64,000 nucleotides of DNA from Enterobacteriaceae bacterium UBA2655 (GTDB taxonomy: Bacteria; Pseudomonadota; Gammaproteobacteria; Enterobacterales; Enterobacteriaceae): assembly GCA_002359495.1 (NCBI GenBank), contig DENB01000029.1:24296-88295 (forward strand), written 5' to 3'. The stretch's first letter is position 1; the number at the start of each line of letters is the position of its first letter. The position numbers were made by a program, and so were the translations under genes. The notes below the pieces were generated by a model. The model was not told the DNA's origin. It worked only from the letters and a program-made list of their open reading frames with translations, and did not search any database. Positions 9,326-19,099 of the stretch are shown here, piece by piece.

Positions 9326-12300
9326 CTATTCTGTTTCAATCATAATAGGTTCCGCCGCAAGCCCCTGCTTATACTGACGCCAGGCGCGTTCCAGTAGTTT
9401 TTCAAAATAGAAGGCCATGCTGCCAACGTTTCTTTCTCTTTCAAGGATACGGTTACGCATATTGAGTCGTACCGAGCTGAGATAGTCATAGCGTTCATTG
9501 AACGCCACTGCTTTCGCAATATAATCTTCCTGGCTACCGACGATAAAATCATGCAGGCCGACAAAAGCCATCGCGGCGCTACCCTGCCTTGAAACCACGG
9601 TTTCCCCTGTCAGCGTCAGCGTAGGCACGCCCATCCAACTTGCATGTTGGATAGTTGTGCCGCCGGTATAGGGGAATGTATCGAGCATAACGTCGACTTC
9701 ACCGTGCATCGCCAGATAGGCGATAAAATTGGTTTTTAGCCTGCCGATGATCTGTTCCGGCTTTGCGCCGCGTGCGACCAGCTCATCGGTAAAATAGCCG
9801 ATCATTTTGTTATCGGTCATGCTGGCCAGCACAAGCTTCGCGTCAGGAAGCTTGCGTAATATCGCTCCCCAGCAATCAAGCGCTTCAGAAGTAATTTTTT
9901 GCGGTCGGTTAAAACTGCAAAACGTAATATAACCATTTTTCAATGCCGGCAATGCATCGACTTTCGGACTTAATATCGAAGGTTCGAACTGCTTTATCGG
10001 CGGCAGATAGGCTAATTTTTCAGTAAATTGATCGTCAAGCAAACCCGGCGGAGCAAAATGAGCGTCAATGATATAGTAATCCATTTCGCGCAGTCCGGTC
10101 GTGCCGGGATATCCGATCCACGACATCTGTACAGGCGCGGGTTTCAAAGCAAAAGTCAGTAAACGGTTGTGGCTGGTATGGCCGGAAAGGTCGATCAGAA
10201 TGTCGATCTGCTCGTTAGCGATCAGCGCGGCCAGTTCAACATGGTTTAAGGCCCGAATATCATGCCAGCCTGTCGCCGTAGATTTTAGCAAGTTCGTGGC
10301 GTTGTCATTTTCAGGAGAATTATTAAAGGCAACGATCTCAAATTTCTCTCGATCGATAGCATGCCATATGGGCGAAATAAAGTTACTGACGGGATGATTT
10401 CTGAAATCCCCGGAAACAAAGCCGATTCGCAAACGTTGGGACGATCTCTCTGATGTGATTTTCCTTTCGGGCAGCGTCTGTTTTTTTACCCATTGCGCGG
10501 CTTTCAAACCAAACTGTTCATGCTCAGCGCGTATTTCCTGCGGAGACAGCGTGGAGTCGTGAATACTGACAAACAGAAGGTTAGTATAACAGGTATAGTA
10601 ATCCGTACTGGATTCAGCTAAATCTAACCCTTTTTTAAGGTAATATCGGGCTTCCTGCATCTGGAAGTTCCCACTTAAGATATTGCCTAATTGCATTAAA
10701 TAAGTATGGTGATTGCCGCACAACTCTACTGCTTTTCTGGCGCAAAACTCAGCTTTAACGGTGTCTTTTTTATCGGCATAGATATGACTTAGCAGATCCC
10801 ATAATTTGGCGTCTCCCGGATGCGCTCTTAACAGATGTTGCACGAAAGCCGGCGAAAAATAGGTATCGGATTTTTTTACCAGAAGGCGGGCCAGAAAATA
10901 GAGGCACTCTTTCGACACTCCGTCTAACCCAAACGCTTCAGAAACAACGTCCAGGCACTCTTCTGGCTTATCGAGACGGAAATAGAGATTGGCGATAACA
11001 TCCCTGAGTTCCGCATCGCGTGGATACTTGTTGAGTAAATCATGCGCCAATGCCAGCGCATCCTGCTTCTGTTCACGAAGGAACATCGCTTTTATTTTTT
11101 CTATTAACCGTTTTTCACATCCGTGGCGGCTTATGCTTTTTGTTTTTTTACCTTCAGCATTTTCCTTTTTAAAACCGCCCTGCTTTTCACTGCTGGAAAA
11201 GAGGATAAATTTTCTGGCGTTACGCTGAGTAATCGTTATGTTTTTCAACGCAATGCCTTTCTGAAAAACTTTCAGCCATGCGATGTCAGCCCCGGTCAGC
11301 AAGCCTTTGTTAATCAATTCGCTTAACTGCCGGTAATCCTCTTCATTTTCAACGGGAAGCCCAGCCAGAAGATAACCATATTCCGCTCTGGTCAGCGTCA
11401 CGCTTTCTCCCCAGAAGTTGAACAGTTCGATATATTCTTGTTCAGCAAATGCTTCGTCAGGGATTTTACAGATCGGCCTGAGACTGGAATGGGTGGATCG
11501 ATTATAAGGCGAGGCTTCCGCGCTGAGGTAGATACCCGGGATATTTTTCAGGTAAAGCGCTTCCAGCGTCTTTAGCACTTCTTCAGCATGGCCTTCAGGC
11601 TCTTCTGGCCGAAGCGTATTTTGTATAATCTGTCTGGTGGAAATGTTTAATGGCCAGCAATCTCCGATAACATCAAGAATACGCTTAAGCAGTTCATTTT
11701 TGGTATTGAGAAATTCGCCCTGCTGGTTGGAATGCGCGACCTTTTCGTCAGAGCGTTGAAAATTCCCGGCCCAGTAAAGATCTTTCAGCGGCTCCATCAA
11801 AGGCTTTGGACTAATAGCGCTTTGCGCATTTTGCGAAATCATTATGCTGAAACGACGCTGGCGCCCTACCGCGAAGTCGAGATATTGTTGCGCAGTAATA
11901 GCGTCTCTGACCTCGGCGACGGCTTTATGGACGGCGCTAACTTTGCTGCCATAAGATTCAGCCAGTTCGAATTGTGAAACGATATCGCCGACGTATTGCA
12001 GATTGCTGTTGCGCAAAAGCTGATTGAATTCGGTGAAATAACAGGCGTCGTTCCCGCTATAAAGATAGCGTAACGCCAGCTCCGCATCGGAAAGCGCCTG
12101 CGCCTCTTTAATATGCATTTGCAAAGTTTCATCGGCGGTTGCTGTCGCCATATATTTCAGCATCGAACGGGCGGAAACAATTTTCTTCTCTTCGCTTTCC
12201 GCATACTGAGTATGCAATGCGATGGCGGAACGCAGCGTATCGGTTATCTGCGCGCCGGGTAACACGTTCCATTTTACCGCTAAGATTCCATTTTCGGTTA

Positions 12301-12682
12301 AATGCTGTTCGCAAAATGACAGTAAGGCTTCCCGCGCCCCCTTATCCAGCAAAGCGAAAATATCATGAATGATGATATAATCGAATTTTCCCGGTTCAGA
12401 ATTAAGCAGGTCCTGCAGATCGATGGTAAATAATTCAATATTTGCGATTCCTGCCTCAGAAATCACTTTATTGCCGGCGTTGATTTTATCCGCATCAATA
12501 TCAATGCCGACATAAGAACTTTGCGGCCAGTTAAGCGCCTGGCAAATCAAATCCCTCCCGTCGCCGCAACCTATCGCCATGTGACTGGCCTTAGCAGGCG
12601 AAGCGCCGTTAACGCCATATAACTTAGCAGAAGTAAAAATTCCTGCGGGAGAAGAATGATAAGATGAATAAAGAGTATTCAC
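9326..12682 (-). CDS. Methyltransferase-TPR-GT41 (SPINDLY/OGT-like) fusion glycosyltransferase
   Basis: A 1118-residue protein, first gene of the glycosylation operon and its probable protein glycosyltransferase. Residues about 30-140 form a class I methyltransferase (motif AIGCGDGRD at 36-44, then VGIDID). Residues about 200-500 match the regulatory domain that follows such methyltransferases in bacterial proteins. Residues about 535-740 are helical TPR-type repeats. Residues 752-1105 are a GT41 O-GlcNAc-transferase domain: RIGFVSGDFRNHPVS, LSGHTSHNRL (His835), the SWIGYPGTTG motif, and DTFPYTGGTT near 1001-1010, the nucleotide-sugar binding loop. GT41 enzymes glycosylate Ser/Thr in the cytosol. 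Flagellin as substrate is inferred from the neighbouring flagellar locus. Confidence 0.85.
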   Translation of the reverse strand: MNTLYSSYHSSPAGIFTSAKLYGVNGASPAKASHMAIGCGDGRDLICQALNWPQSSYVGIDIDADKINAGNKVISEAGIANIELFTIDLQDLLNSEPGKFDYIIIHDIFALLDKGAREALLSFCEQHLTENGILAVKWNVLPGAQITDTLRSAIALHTQYAESEEKKIVSARSMLKYMATATADETLQMHIKEAQALSDAELALRYLYSGNDACYFTEFNQLLRNSNLQYVGDIVSQFELAESYGSKVSAVHKAVAEVRDAITAQQYLDFAVGRQRRFSIMISQNAQSAISPKPLMEPLKDLYWAGNFQRSDEKVAHSNQQGEFLNTKNELLKRILDVIGDCWPLNISTRQIIQNTLRPEEPEGHAEEVLKTLEALYLKNIPGIYLSAEASPYNRSTHSSLRPICKIPDEAFAEQEYIELFNFWGESVTLTRAEYGYLLAGLPVENEEDYRQLSELINKGLLTGADIAWLKVFQKGIALKNITITQRNARKFILFSSSEKQGGFKKENAEGKKTKSISRHGCEKRLIEKIKAMFLREQKQDALALAHDLLNKYPRDAELRDVIANLYFRLDKPEECLDVVSEAFGLDGVSKECLYFLARLLVKKSDTYFSPAFVQHLLRAHPGDAKLWDLLSHIYADKKDTVKAEFCARKAVELCGNHHTYLMQLGNILSGNFQMQEARYYLKKGLDLAESSTDYYTCYTNLLFVSIHDSTLSPQEIRAEHEQFGLKAAQWVKKQTLPERKITSERSSQRLRIGFVSGDFRNHPVSNFISPIWHAIDREKFEIVAFNNSPENDNATNLLKSTATGWHDIRALNHVELAALIANEQIDILIDLSGHTSHNRLLTFALKPAPVQMSWIGYPGTTGLREMDYYIIDAHFAPPGLLDDQFTEKLAYLPPIKQFEPSILSPKVDALPALKNGYITFCSFNRPQKITSEALDCWGAILRKLPDAKLVLASMTDNKMIGYFTDELVARGAKPEQIIGRLKTNFIAYLAMHGEVDVMLDTFPYTGGTTIQHASWMGVPTLTLTGETVVSRQGSAAMAFVGLHDFIVGSQEDYIAKAVAFNERYDYLSSVRLNMRNRILERERNVGSMAFYFEKLLERAWRQYKQGLAAEPIMIETE

Positions 12683-12932
12683 GATCCAGCCTTACTGATA
12701 TCAATTTAAATTCATGCCCAACAGGCATGGCTACCGCATGAGTTGCGATAAGCAGCCCGGAATGTTGAACATAATCCTTCAGAGCATAATACCATTGAGT
12801 ATGAAAATTCGAAGGCGGGATAAGCGAACGCTTTTAATATTAAAAGTCAGCTTGAGCAAACGGGAATATAAAAAAACGCCAAGCCGAAGCATTACTTTTT
12901 GCTTCGGCCTGTTGTTAAATTAACATTGATGA
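12683..12932. other. Intergenic region between the glycosylation operon and the chemoreceptor
   Basis: About 250 AT-rich bases that should hold the promoter for the minus-strand glycosylation operon. I see no convincing sigma-28 or sigma-70 match. The right part carries the terminator of the chemoreceptor gene, so the glycosylation operon probably starts from its own promoter. Confidence 0.5.
12870..12908 (-). terminator. Intrinsic terminator of the chemoreceptor gene
   Basis: On the minus strand, GCCGAAGC (12901-12908) pairs with GCTTCGGC (12883-12890) across a 10-base loop. A short spacer and a run of T residues (12870-12876 region) follow. It starts 24 bases after the chemoreceptor stop codon and separates that gene from the glycosylation operon. 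Confidence 0.85.
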
Positions 12933-14597
12933 TTAAAACTCAGTCCATTCATCATCTTTCGAACTGGTAGACTTTTTATTGCTACTGGTTTTTTCTACGC
13001 TAATTCTTTGCAAAGGCGCCGCGACCTTCCGGTTACTTTCACGCGCTTTTTCCTGTTTGTAATGCGTTGTGTTTTCGACTTTAAACACCGAGACGGTATC
13101 GTAAAGGTCGCCTGCATTTTTATTCATATTACGTGTAATATGCGAGGATTCTTCTACCATGGTGGCATTATGTTGAGTCGCCAGATCCATTTCATTAACG
13201 GCCATCGCAATTTGGCTTACGCCTGAACTTTGTTCTTCAGAAGCCTGCGTAATTTCCTGCATAATATTGCTAACGTGCGTAACGGAAGTCACAATCTCAT
13301 TCATGCTTTTGCCCGCATCGGCAATCAGTTTTGCGCCATCATCCACATTTTTTACCGATTCGCTGATCAAATGGTTAATCTCTTTCGCTGCGTCGGCGCT
13401 GCGCTTCGCCAGGTTTCGGACTTCAGTCGCCACCACGGAAAATCCTCTGCCCTGTTCGCCTGCCCTTGCCGCTTCTACCGCTGCATTTAGCGCCAGGATA
13501 TTGGTCTGGTTAGCAATACCGTCAATAACGCTATTTATCTCGGAAATTTTACGTGCGCTCAGTGAAATTTTTTCCATGGTGCTTACTACGTTATTCATTA
13601 CCAGAGAACCATTGTCCGCTGCGTTCCTCGCCTGCTGTGAGAGCGTATTCGCCTGTCGGGCATTCTCAGCATTGTTGGAAACGGTTGTTTTGATCTCTTC
13701 CATACTGGCGGCGGTTTGTTGCAGCGCGCTGGCCTGCTCTTCCGTTCTGGAAGCTAAATCAAGGTTGCCGCTGTCGATTTCGGCTGCATCTTTGCGGATA
13801 AGCTCTGAGATATGCCTGACGGAAACGATGATTTTTCCAAGCGAATTCTTCATGTTTTGCAGCGATGCCAACATAGTGCCGATTTCATTGGGTTTGCCAA
13901 TGTCGAACTCATGGTATAGCTCGCCTGCGCCTATCTTTTCCAACAGTGTTGAAGCCATATTCAAACGCTCGAAAACACTTTTTTTAATAATAAAATGAGA
14001 AAAAATCGAAACAATCAGGGCGAAAACTAACAGAACAGAGGCAACAATAAAGAACGATTCCATTTCCGAATCAAATCGAGATATGGTTTGGTGCTCTATT
14101 TCTTCACTAAACAGGGCGTACTGAGCAATCGCCTGCTCCAACGCATTTTCCTGGACGCCATTATCAAAACCATGATTATTATAACGGGCAATAGATTGCA
14201 TATCCTCAGTATAGTTTGTCAGGAGGGCTTGAAATTTAGCTTTAACCACGTCGGACAAACGTTTTCCTTGCTCATTAACTGCCGGGATTTTATCATAATT
14301 CTCAGCATACTTTTTTGCATTGTCCAGCGCTTTTTTAATTGCCTCGGCTTTTTGGGCTAAAAATTCATGCGTAGCGGTGTCATCATTATAGACATAATTA
14401 ATATCACCACGTGCCAGCGCCAAACTACTGCTCATATTGCGCAGCTCGCGAATATCTTGCGTTAGATGGCTTATATTTCCAAATGAAATATTCGCCTGAT
14501 ACATTGATTTAAAGGCAAATCCAGTAATAATTACAATAAGCAAACAAAGTATAAACAGTATTGCCTTGATTAATGTAGATATCTTTAATGACTTCAT
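12933..14597 (-). CDS. Methyl-accepting chemotaxis protein with CheR/CheB docking tail
   Basis: Inner-membrane chemoreceptor of 554 residues. TM1 spans about residues 10-30, a four-helix-bundle periplasmic sensor lies at about 31-185, and TM2 at about 186-208 ([18 protein letters not shown]). A HAMP domain and a long cytoplasmic coiled coil follow, with the conserved hairpin tip [20 protein letters not shown]. The protein ends DDEWTEF, fitting the xWxxF pentapeptide that tethers CheR and CheB. The ligand cannot be told from sequence. It is divergent in sensor sequence and AT-rich compared with the flagellar genes beside it. It has its own terminator; upstream lies fliR, 227 bases away. Confidence 0.93.
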   Translation of the reverse strand: MKSLKISTLIKAILFILCLLIVIITGFAFKSMYQANISFGNISHLTQDIRELRNMSSSLALARGDINYVYNDDTATHEFLAQKAEAIKKALDNAKKYAENYDKIPAVNEQGKRLSDVVKAKFQALLTNYTEDMQSIARYNNHGFDNGVQENALEQAIAQYALFSEEIEHQTISRFDSEMESFFIVASVLLVFALIVSIFSHFIIKKSVFERLNMASTLLEKIGAGELYHEFDIGKPNEIGTMLASLQNMKNSLGKIIVSVRHISELIRKDAAEIDSGNLDLASRTEEQASALQQTAASMEEIKTTVSNNAENARQANTLSQQARNAADNGSLVMNNVVSTMEKISLSARKISEINSVIDGIANQTNILALNAAVEAARAGEQGRGFSVVATEVRNLAKRSADAAKEINHLISESVKNVDDGAKLIADAGKSMNEIVTSVTHVSNIMQEITQASEEQSSGVSQIAMAVNEMDLATQHNATMVEESSHITRNMNKNAGDLYDTVSVFKVENTTHYKQEKARESNRKVAAPLQRISVEKTSSNKKSTSSKDDEWTEF

Positions 14598-14824
14598 TTA
14601 GCCCTCGACAAGCCTTGTCGGTATGATAAAAATGTTCCGCCTGTATAGGGGAACTGGAAAACGCGCTTACGTGTAACTGAGAAAAGCGGATTGCTTAAAA
14701 GATATAAAAAAATTCTACAGAGTCACCCTATACATAACCATACGGCTCGTTAACGTCATCGATTCATGCGCTAATTCGTATCACTGCTCATAAAAACCGG
14801 GACAGTCATACAAGAGCGAATTCA

Positions 14825-15607
14825 TCACAGTAAAAACAAAACTTGCAAAAGATTTTCAAAATCCAATGTCATAATATTTTCAACAAAGCGGGGCAGCCGA
14901 AAAATAATCAGCGATAGCGCAACCATACCGATGCTCAATGTAAGAGGAAAACCGATAACGAAAATAGATAGCTGCGGCGTCAGCCTGTTTAATAAACCCA
15001 GCGCCAGGTTAATGCCAGTTAACAGCGTAATGATCGGTAGACCCAGCATTACACCGCTTCTGAAGATCATCGCGGCCGCCTGAATGAGCTGCATAAATCC
15101 TTCACGGTTAAATAACGAGCCGTCCGCCGGCAGCGTGGTAAAGCTGTCTGCCACGATTGAAATCAACCACAAATGCCCGTCGAAGGTCAGAAACAGCAGT
15201 GTTGCCAGCAAATTCAGTATTCGGGCGATAACCGGCGTGCTTCCCCCGGCGGAGGCGTCAAAAAAAGAGGCAAAAGAGAGTCCCATTTGCATGCCAATAA
15301 CTTCCCCGGCATTTCGCACCGCGACAAACAGCAGCTGAACGGTCAACCCCATCGCGGCGCCAATGATCACCTGCTGCGCGCTTACCCATAATCCCGTCAG
15401 CGAAAAGATAGCGATATGCGTATCCGGGAGCTGGGGCGCAATCAGCCATGCAATAATAATGGCGAGAACAATGCGGTTCTTTTTCGCTGCGCTCTGCTCG
15501 TTAAATACCGGCGCGGTGCTGAATAGCGCCAGTACTCTTATCATCGGCCAAAAGCAGTGGCTGATAAAAGCGATCAGGCTATCGACCGAAAACGTCATTA
15601 TTTTCAA
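14825..15607 (-). CDS. fliR: Flagellar export gate protein FliR
   Basis: Inner-membrane component of the flagellar type III export gate, forming the helical FliP5Q4R1 core. The 260 residues match the usual length and show five to six hydrophobic segments. The family stretch GMQMGLSFASFFDASAGGSTPV lies near residue 105, and FVIGFPLTLSIGM lies in the C-terminal part. The start overlaps the fliQ stop by 4 bases (ATGA), so translation is coupled. It is the last gene of the fliL-R operon. Confidence 0.97.
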   Translation of the reverse strand: MKIMTFSVDSLIAFISHCFWPMIRVLALFSTAPVFNEQSAAKKNRIVLAIIIAWLIAPQLPDTHIAIFSLTGLWVSAQQVIIGAAMGLTVQLLFVAVRNAGEVIGMQMGLSFASFFDASAGGSTPVIARILNLLATLLFLTFDGHLWLISIVADSFTTLPADGSLFNREGFMQLIQAAAMIFRSGVMLGLPIITLLTGINLALGLLNRLTPQLSIFVIGFPLTLSIGMVALSLIIFRLPRFVENIMTLDFENLLQVLFLL

Positions 15608-15873
15608 CCAATGACATAAGGCAGAGTGGCATATAAGCTTCTTACGTAGTCAAGAAAAGTATTTAACATCCACGGCCCTAATGCTACGCCGACAATCACC
15701 AGCGTAATGATCTTAGGAATAAACGAGAGCGTCATTTCGTTGATTTGCGTAGTCGCCTGTAAAATACTGACGAGCAATCCGGTAATCAACGCGGTTAACA
15801 GTAGAGGAGCGGCCATCATCAAGCCGACTTTAATCGCCTGAAAACCGATGGCGATAACGCTTTCCGGAGTCAT
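15604..15873 (-). CDS. fliQ: Flagellar export gate protein FliQ
   Basis: Small inner-membrane subunit of the flagellar export gate. The 89 residues are exactly the family length and contain two long hydrophobic helices (about residues 17-38 and 53-73) typical of FliQ. The motif QATTQINEMTLSFIPKI between them is strongly conserved in the family. It lies 12 bases after fliP and overlaps fliR, so it belongs to the same operon. No oddities. Confidence 0.97.
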   Translation of the reverse strand: MTPESVIAIGFQAIKVGLMMAAPLLLTALITGLLVSILQATTQINEMTLSFIPKIITLVIVGVALGPWMLNTFLDYVRSLYATLPYVIG

Positions 15874-15885
15874 TCTTTTTCCTGT

Positions 15886-16656
15886 TCAGCTAAAAAAGCT
15901 TTGCGCTAACGAACCCATTAACAACTGCCAGCCATCAACCAGCACAAACAGCATCAACTTAAAGGGCAACGAAATGGTGGCCGGCGGCACCATCATCATC
16001 CCCAGCGCCATCAGTACGCTGGCGACCACCAGGTCGATAATCAGAAAAGGGATAAAGATGGTGAAGCCAATCTGAAAACCCGTTTTAAGCTCGCTGGTGA
16101 CGAAGGCAGGCAGCAGGATGCGCAAAGGCACAGCCTCGCGGGTTTCGAAATTCTCCTCATGCGCGATGCGGGCAAACAGCGCCAGATCGCTTTCGCGCGT
16201 TTGCGCCAGCATAAAGGTGCGTAAAGGTTCTACTCCCTTCTGCAAAGCGGTTTCCATCGAAATTTTATCTTCCGACAGCGGCTGCCATGCGTTGGTATAA
16301 ATTTGATTGAAGACTGGCGACATGACAAAAAACGTCAAAAACAGCGACAGCCCCAACAGCACCTGGTTTGAGGGCGTAGACGACGTTCCCAACGCATTTC
16401 GCAACAACCCCAGCACGATAATGATGCGGGTAAATCCGGTCATCATCATCAGAACCGCAGGCAGAAAAGTCAGCGATGTCAGAAATACCAGCGTCTGCAC
16501 CGGCAGCGTCCACCCTTCACCGCCCTGGGACTGGATAAGCGTGATGTCGCTGTTCGCCGCCCACCCCTGAGCGGCTGGCGTCAGCAAGCCGACCAGCGTC
16601 AGCGCCAGGGCTGCAGCCGACCGCGCTCCCGGTAAACGCAGCGTTGAAGCATTCAT
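15886..16656 (-). CDS. fliP: Flagellar export gate protein FliP
   Basis: Main subunit of the flagellar export gate pore. The 256 residues begin with a cleavable signal peptide ending near AAQGWAA, unusual for a polytopic inner-membrane protein but normal for FliP. Signature motifs include [43 protein letters not shown] and [18 protein letters not shown]. The four membrane helices are evident. The start overlaps the fliO stop by 4 bases. Confidence 0.98.
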   Translation of the reverse strand: MNASTLRLPGARSAAALALTLVGLLTPAAQGWAANSDITLIQSQGGEGWTLPVQTLVFLTSLTFLPAVLMMMTGFTRIIIVLGLLRNALGTSSTPSNQVLLGLSLFLTFFVMSPVFNQIYTNAWQPLSEDKISMETALQKGVEPLRTFMLAQTRESDLALFARIAHEENFETREAVPLRILLPAFVTSELKTGFQIGFTIFIPFLIIDLVVASVLMALGMMMVPPATISLPFKLMLFVLVDGWQLLMGSLAQSFFS

Positions 16657-17051
16657 GACGTCGGCTTCCTTAACGAATTTTTTAACCGACCCATCAGCTC
16701 GCCATGGAAGCTGCCTTTCGCGCTTCCGGCCAGTTTGTCGCTTTCAGCTTCAGGCTTATCGAACGTAGCCAGACAGGTTATCTGTGAGGTGGTGACGCCC
16801 AGCAGAAGCCTTTTATCGTTGATATCGACAGTCACTAAGCGCTCTCGCTGCCCAAGTGAGTGAGTACTCACAACAAAACACGCCTCTGCGCCGTTCAGCC
16901 GCCGCGTCGCCAAACCGCTACGTCGGGCCAGCCAGACCAGCGCGGCGATAATAAACAAAATAAGCATTAGCGCGCCGCTGACGTTCAGCAACAGCGCGCC
17001 GGGCGTCATCGCATCGGCGACCGGCGCCTGAGTGGGTAAGAAATTAGTCAT
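16653..17051 (-). CDS. fliO: Flagellar biosynthesis protein FliO
   Basis: Bitopic membrane protein that helps FliP assemble into the export gate. The 132 residues contain one transmembrane helix at about residues 25-43 ([21 protein letters not shown]). A conserved cytoplasmic domain follows with [26 protein letters not shown], the FliO signature. Length is close to E. coli FliO (121). It shares one base with the fliN stop region and overlaps fliP. The poorly conserved C-terminal tail is normal for this family. Confidence 0.94.
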   Translation of the reverse strand: MTNFLPTQAPVADAMTPGALLLNVSGALMLILFIIAALVWLARRSGLATRRLNGAEACFVVSTHSLGQRERLVTVDINDKRLLLGVTTSQITCLATFDKPEAESDKLAGSAKGSFHGELMGRLKNSLRKPTS

Positions 17052-17440
17052 TAACGGCTCAGGCGATGCATACGTTCTGAAGGGGTAATAATGTCAGTGA
17101 TGCGGATGCCGAATTTATCCGACACCACCACCACTTCGCCTTGGGCGATAAGATAACCGTTAATCAGAATATCTAACGGCTCCCCTGCCAGTCCATCCAG
17201 CGAAACCACGGCGCCCTGACTTAAACGCAGCAACTCTTTTACCGTCATTTTGGTGCGGCCCAGTTCAACGGTCATCTTGACCGGAATATCCAGAATCAAG
17301 TTCATATCTTCAGATAAAGAAGAAACCAGATTGTTGCCGGCGGGTAAGTTTTCAGCTGTTTGTTGTTCGCTCATAGCGTCCCCCCAAAGATTTTCCAGGG
17401 ATTGTTGATCGGCATCAGACGATGATGAAATATTAGTCAT
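17051..17440 (-). CDS. fliN: Flagellar motor switch protein FliN
   Basis: Component of the C ring that binds CheY-P and delivers FliH-FliI complexes. The 129 residues have an acidic, variable N-terminal third and the SpoA-like C-terminal domain. The latter runs from NLILDIPVKMTVELGRTKMTVKELL to the end, with LSQGAVVSLDGLAGEPLDI and GEVVVVSDKFGIRI. The length agrees with the family. The start overlaps the fliM stop by 8 bases in the fliL-R operon. Confidence 0.97.
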   Translation of the reverse strand: MTNISSSSDADQQSLENLWGDAMSEQQTAENLPAGNNLVSSLSEDMNLILDIPVKMTVELGRTKMTVKELLRLSQGAVVSLDGLAGEPLDILINGYLIAQGEVVVVSDKFGIRITDIITPSERMHRLSR

Positions 17441-18446
17441 GGGAGGTGGTTCTCTTAATTAACGGCAGCCGATCCTGATTCAGCATACGCTCAACTTTCA
17501 ACGCATATTGTTTATTGACATAACCATATTTCCCGGTAAATACGGGCACGCCGTCGACCCGGGCTTCAATATTTTCCTGGATATCAATGGGAATAACATC
17601 GCCCTTTTTCAGCTTCATCACATGAGAAAGTCGGCTGGAAATATCTGAAAAACTGGCTACCAACTCGACGTCTGTTTCCCTGACCTGTGTGGCAAGCGAG
17701 CTTCGCCATACCCGATCCTCATGTTTGGAGTTTTCCATCGGCGGATTGGTCAATAATTCGCGTAACGGCTCAATAATATTAAAGGGAATGCAGATATGAA
17801 TCTCTCCCCGGTGCGCGCCGATTTCGACATAAAACGGCGTCGTTACCACGATGTCATTCTGGGAAGAAGTAATATTAGTAAACTTAATCTGAATTTCCGC
17901 GCGAATGAATTCGGTTTTTAACTTAAAAATAGAACTCCAGGCGAAGTCGTAAGCTTCCAGCGCCATATCCAGCATACGTTTAATAACGCGCTGCTCCGTA
18001 GGGGTAAACTCGCGTCCATCCGCTTTAGTCGGAAACCGTCCGTCGCCGCCAAACAGGTTGTCCACCGCCATAAAAACCAGACTGGGCGAGAAGACAAACA
18101 GTGCGGTGCCGCGCAGCGGGTTCATATGAATCAAATTCAGATTGGTTGGAACCGGCAAATTTTTTGCAAATTCATGATAAGGCTGAATTTTAATACCACC
18201 TGCGGTAATGTCTGGGCTACGACGCAACAGGTTGAACAGCCCCATGCGGAACTGGCGCGCAAAGCGTTCATTGATGATTTCAAGCGAATGCAGTCGCTCG
18301 CGGATTACCCGACGCTGCGTGGTGGGATCATAAGGTTTAACCTCATCATCCCGCTTATCATCATGAGTAAAAATTTCGTTTTCAGTCGCATTGCCGCCAT
18401 TTAAAAGACGGTCAATTTCTGCCTGAGAGAGAATATTGTCAGACAT
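17433..18446 (-). CDS. fliM: Flagellar motor switch protein FliM
   Basis: C-ring switch subunit linking FliG to FliN and binding CheY-P. The 337 residues start with the CheY-binding EIDRLL segment (MSDNILSQAEIDRLLNGG). The CheC-like middle domain carries the GGDGRFP motif near residue 134, and a SpoA domain closes the protein. The length matches E. coli FliM (334). It lies 5 bases downstream of fliL. All functional regions are intact. Confidence 0.98.
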   Translation of the reverse strand: MSDNILSQAEIDRLLNGGNATENEIFTHDDKRDDEVKPYDPTTQRRVIRERLHSLEIINERFARQFRMGLFNLLRRSPDITAGGIKIQPYHEFAKNLPVPTNLNLIHMNPLRGTALFVFSPSLVFMAVDNLFGGDGRFPTKADGREFTPTEQRVIKRMLDMALEAYDFAWSSIFKLKTEFIRAEIQIKFTNITSSQNDIVVTTPFYVEIGAHRGEIHICIPFNIIEPLRELLTNPPMENSKHEDRVWRSSLATQVRETDVELVASFSDISSRLSHVMKLKKGDVIPIDIQENIEARVDGVPVFTGKYGYVNKQYALKVERMLNQDRLPLIKRTTSHD

Positions 18447-18451
18447 AAATT

Positions 18452-18958
18452 TTACCGTAAAATGAATTCATTAAACAGAACATCATTAATGGCGACGCGC
18501 TGATTTTTTACAAAAGGTTCGCTGATAGTCGTTTTAATTTTTTCAATGAGCTGGCGTTTGCCTTCTTGCGTGGAGAGTTCACGCGCCGTCTGATTGGCAA
18601 GCAGGATAAAAATGCGTCCGCGCGCTTCTGGCATAAATTTTTCCAGTGTTTTTTGCGAGATTTCATCGTTTATTTTGAGAGTAATACCAACGTAAAGCAC
18701 GCGATCGGCATCATCAGGCTCCGGATTAAGGCTGACGGTAAAACTCTCCATTTTCACATATAAAGGAGCCTCGATCTTCTCAGCTTGCTCTTTTTTTCCG
18801 TCCTGTTTTTCAGTCGACATTGCCGCTTTAAAATTTTTCAATTCATAAAAAGTATAACCAGCAAGCACGCATGCCCCAGCGGCAATTAAAAGCATGAGTA
18901 GAATAACCAAGGTATTTTTTCTTTCTCCCCTGGCGGTTTTCGGGTTCTTTTTTGACAT
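18452..18958 (-). CDS. fliL: Flagellar basal-body protein FliL
   Basis: Single-pass inner-membrane protein that surrounds the stator and supports torque, mainly under high load. The 168 residues have a basic N-terminus (MSKKNPKTARGERKN), one transmembrane helix at about 16-38, a charged linker and the periplasmic FliL domain (PLYVKMESFTVSLNPEPDD ...). It ends in the typical FNEFILR. It is the first gene of the fliLMNOPQR operon and is separated by 141 bases from fliK, enough for its own promoter. Confidence 0.96.
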   Translation of the reverse strand: MSKKNPKTARGERKNTLVILLMLLIAAGACVLAGYTFYELKNFKAAMSTEKQDGKKEQAEKIEAPLYVKMESFTVSLNPEPDDADRVLYVGITLKINDEISQKTLEKFMPEARGRIFILLANQTARELSTQEGKRQLIEKIKTTISEPFVKNQRVAINDVLFNEFILR

Positions 18959-19099
18959 TATCTGGCGACCTAATTATGAAAAACTAAAAGCGGAAATGAC
19001 ATTCATTGAATCTGATTCAGCTATTTTATAACACTTAACCTGAGAAACAATTTCGCTATCAGATAAAATTAGTGTCAGCAATTCATCAGATAACATAAG

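Noticed and set aside
14598-14824. Sigma-28 promoter for the receptor gene at 12933-14597
   Set aside because: TTGTCGGT (minus ACCGACAA) resembles a -10 element, but nothing like a -35 element stands at the required distance.
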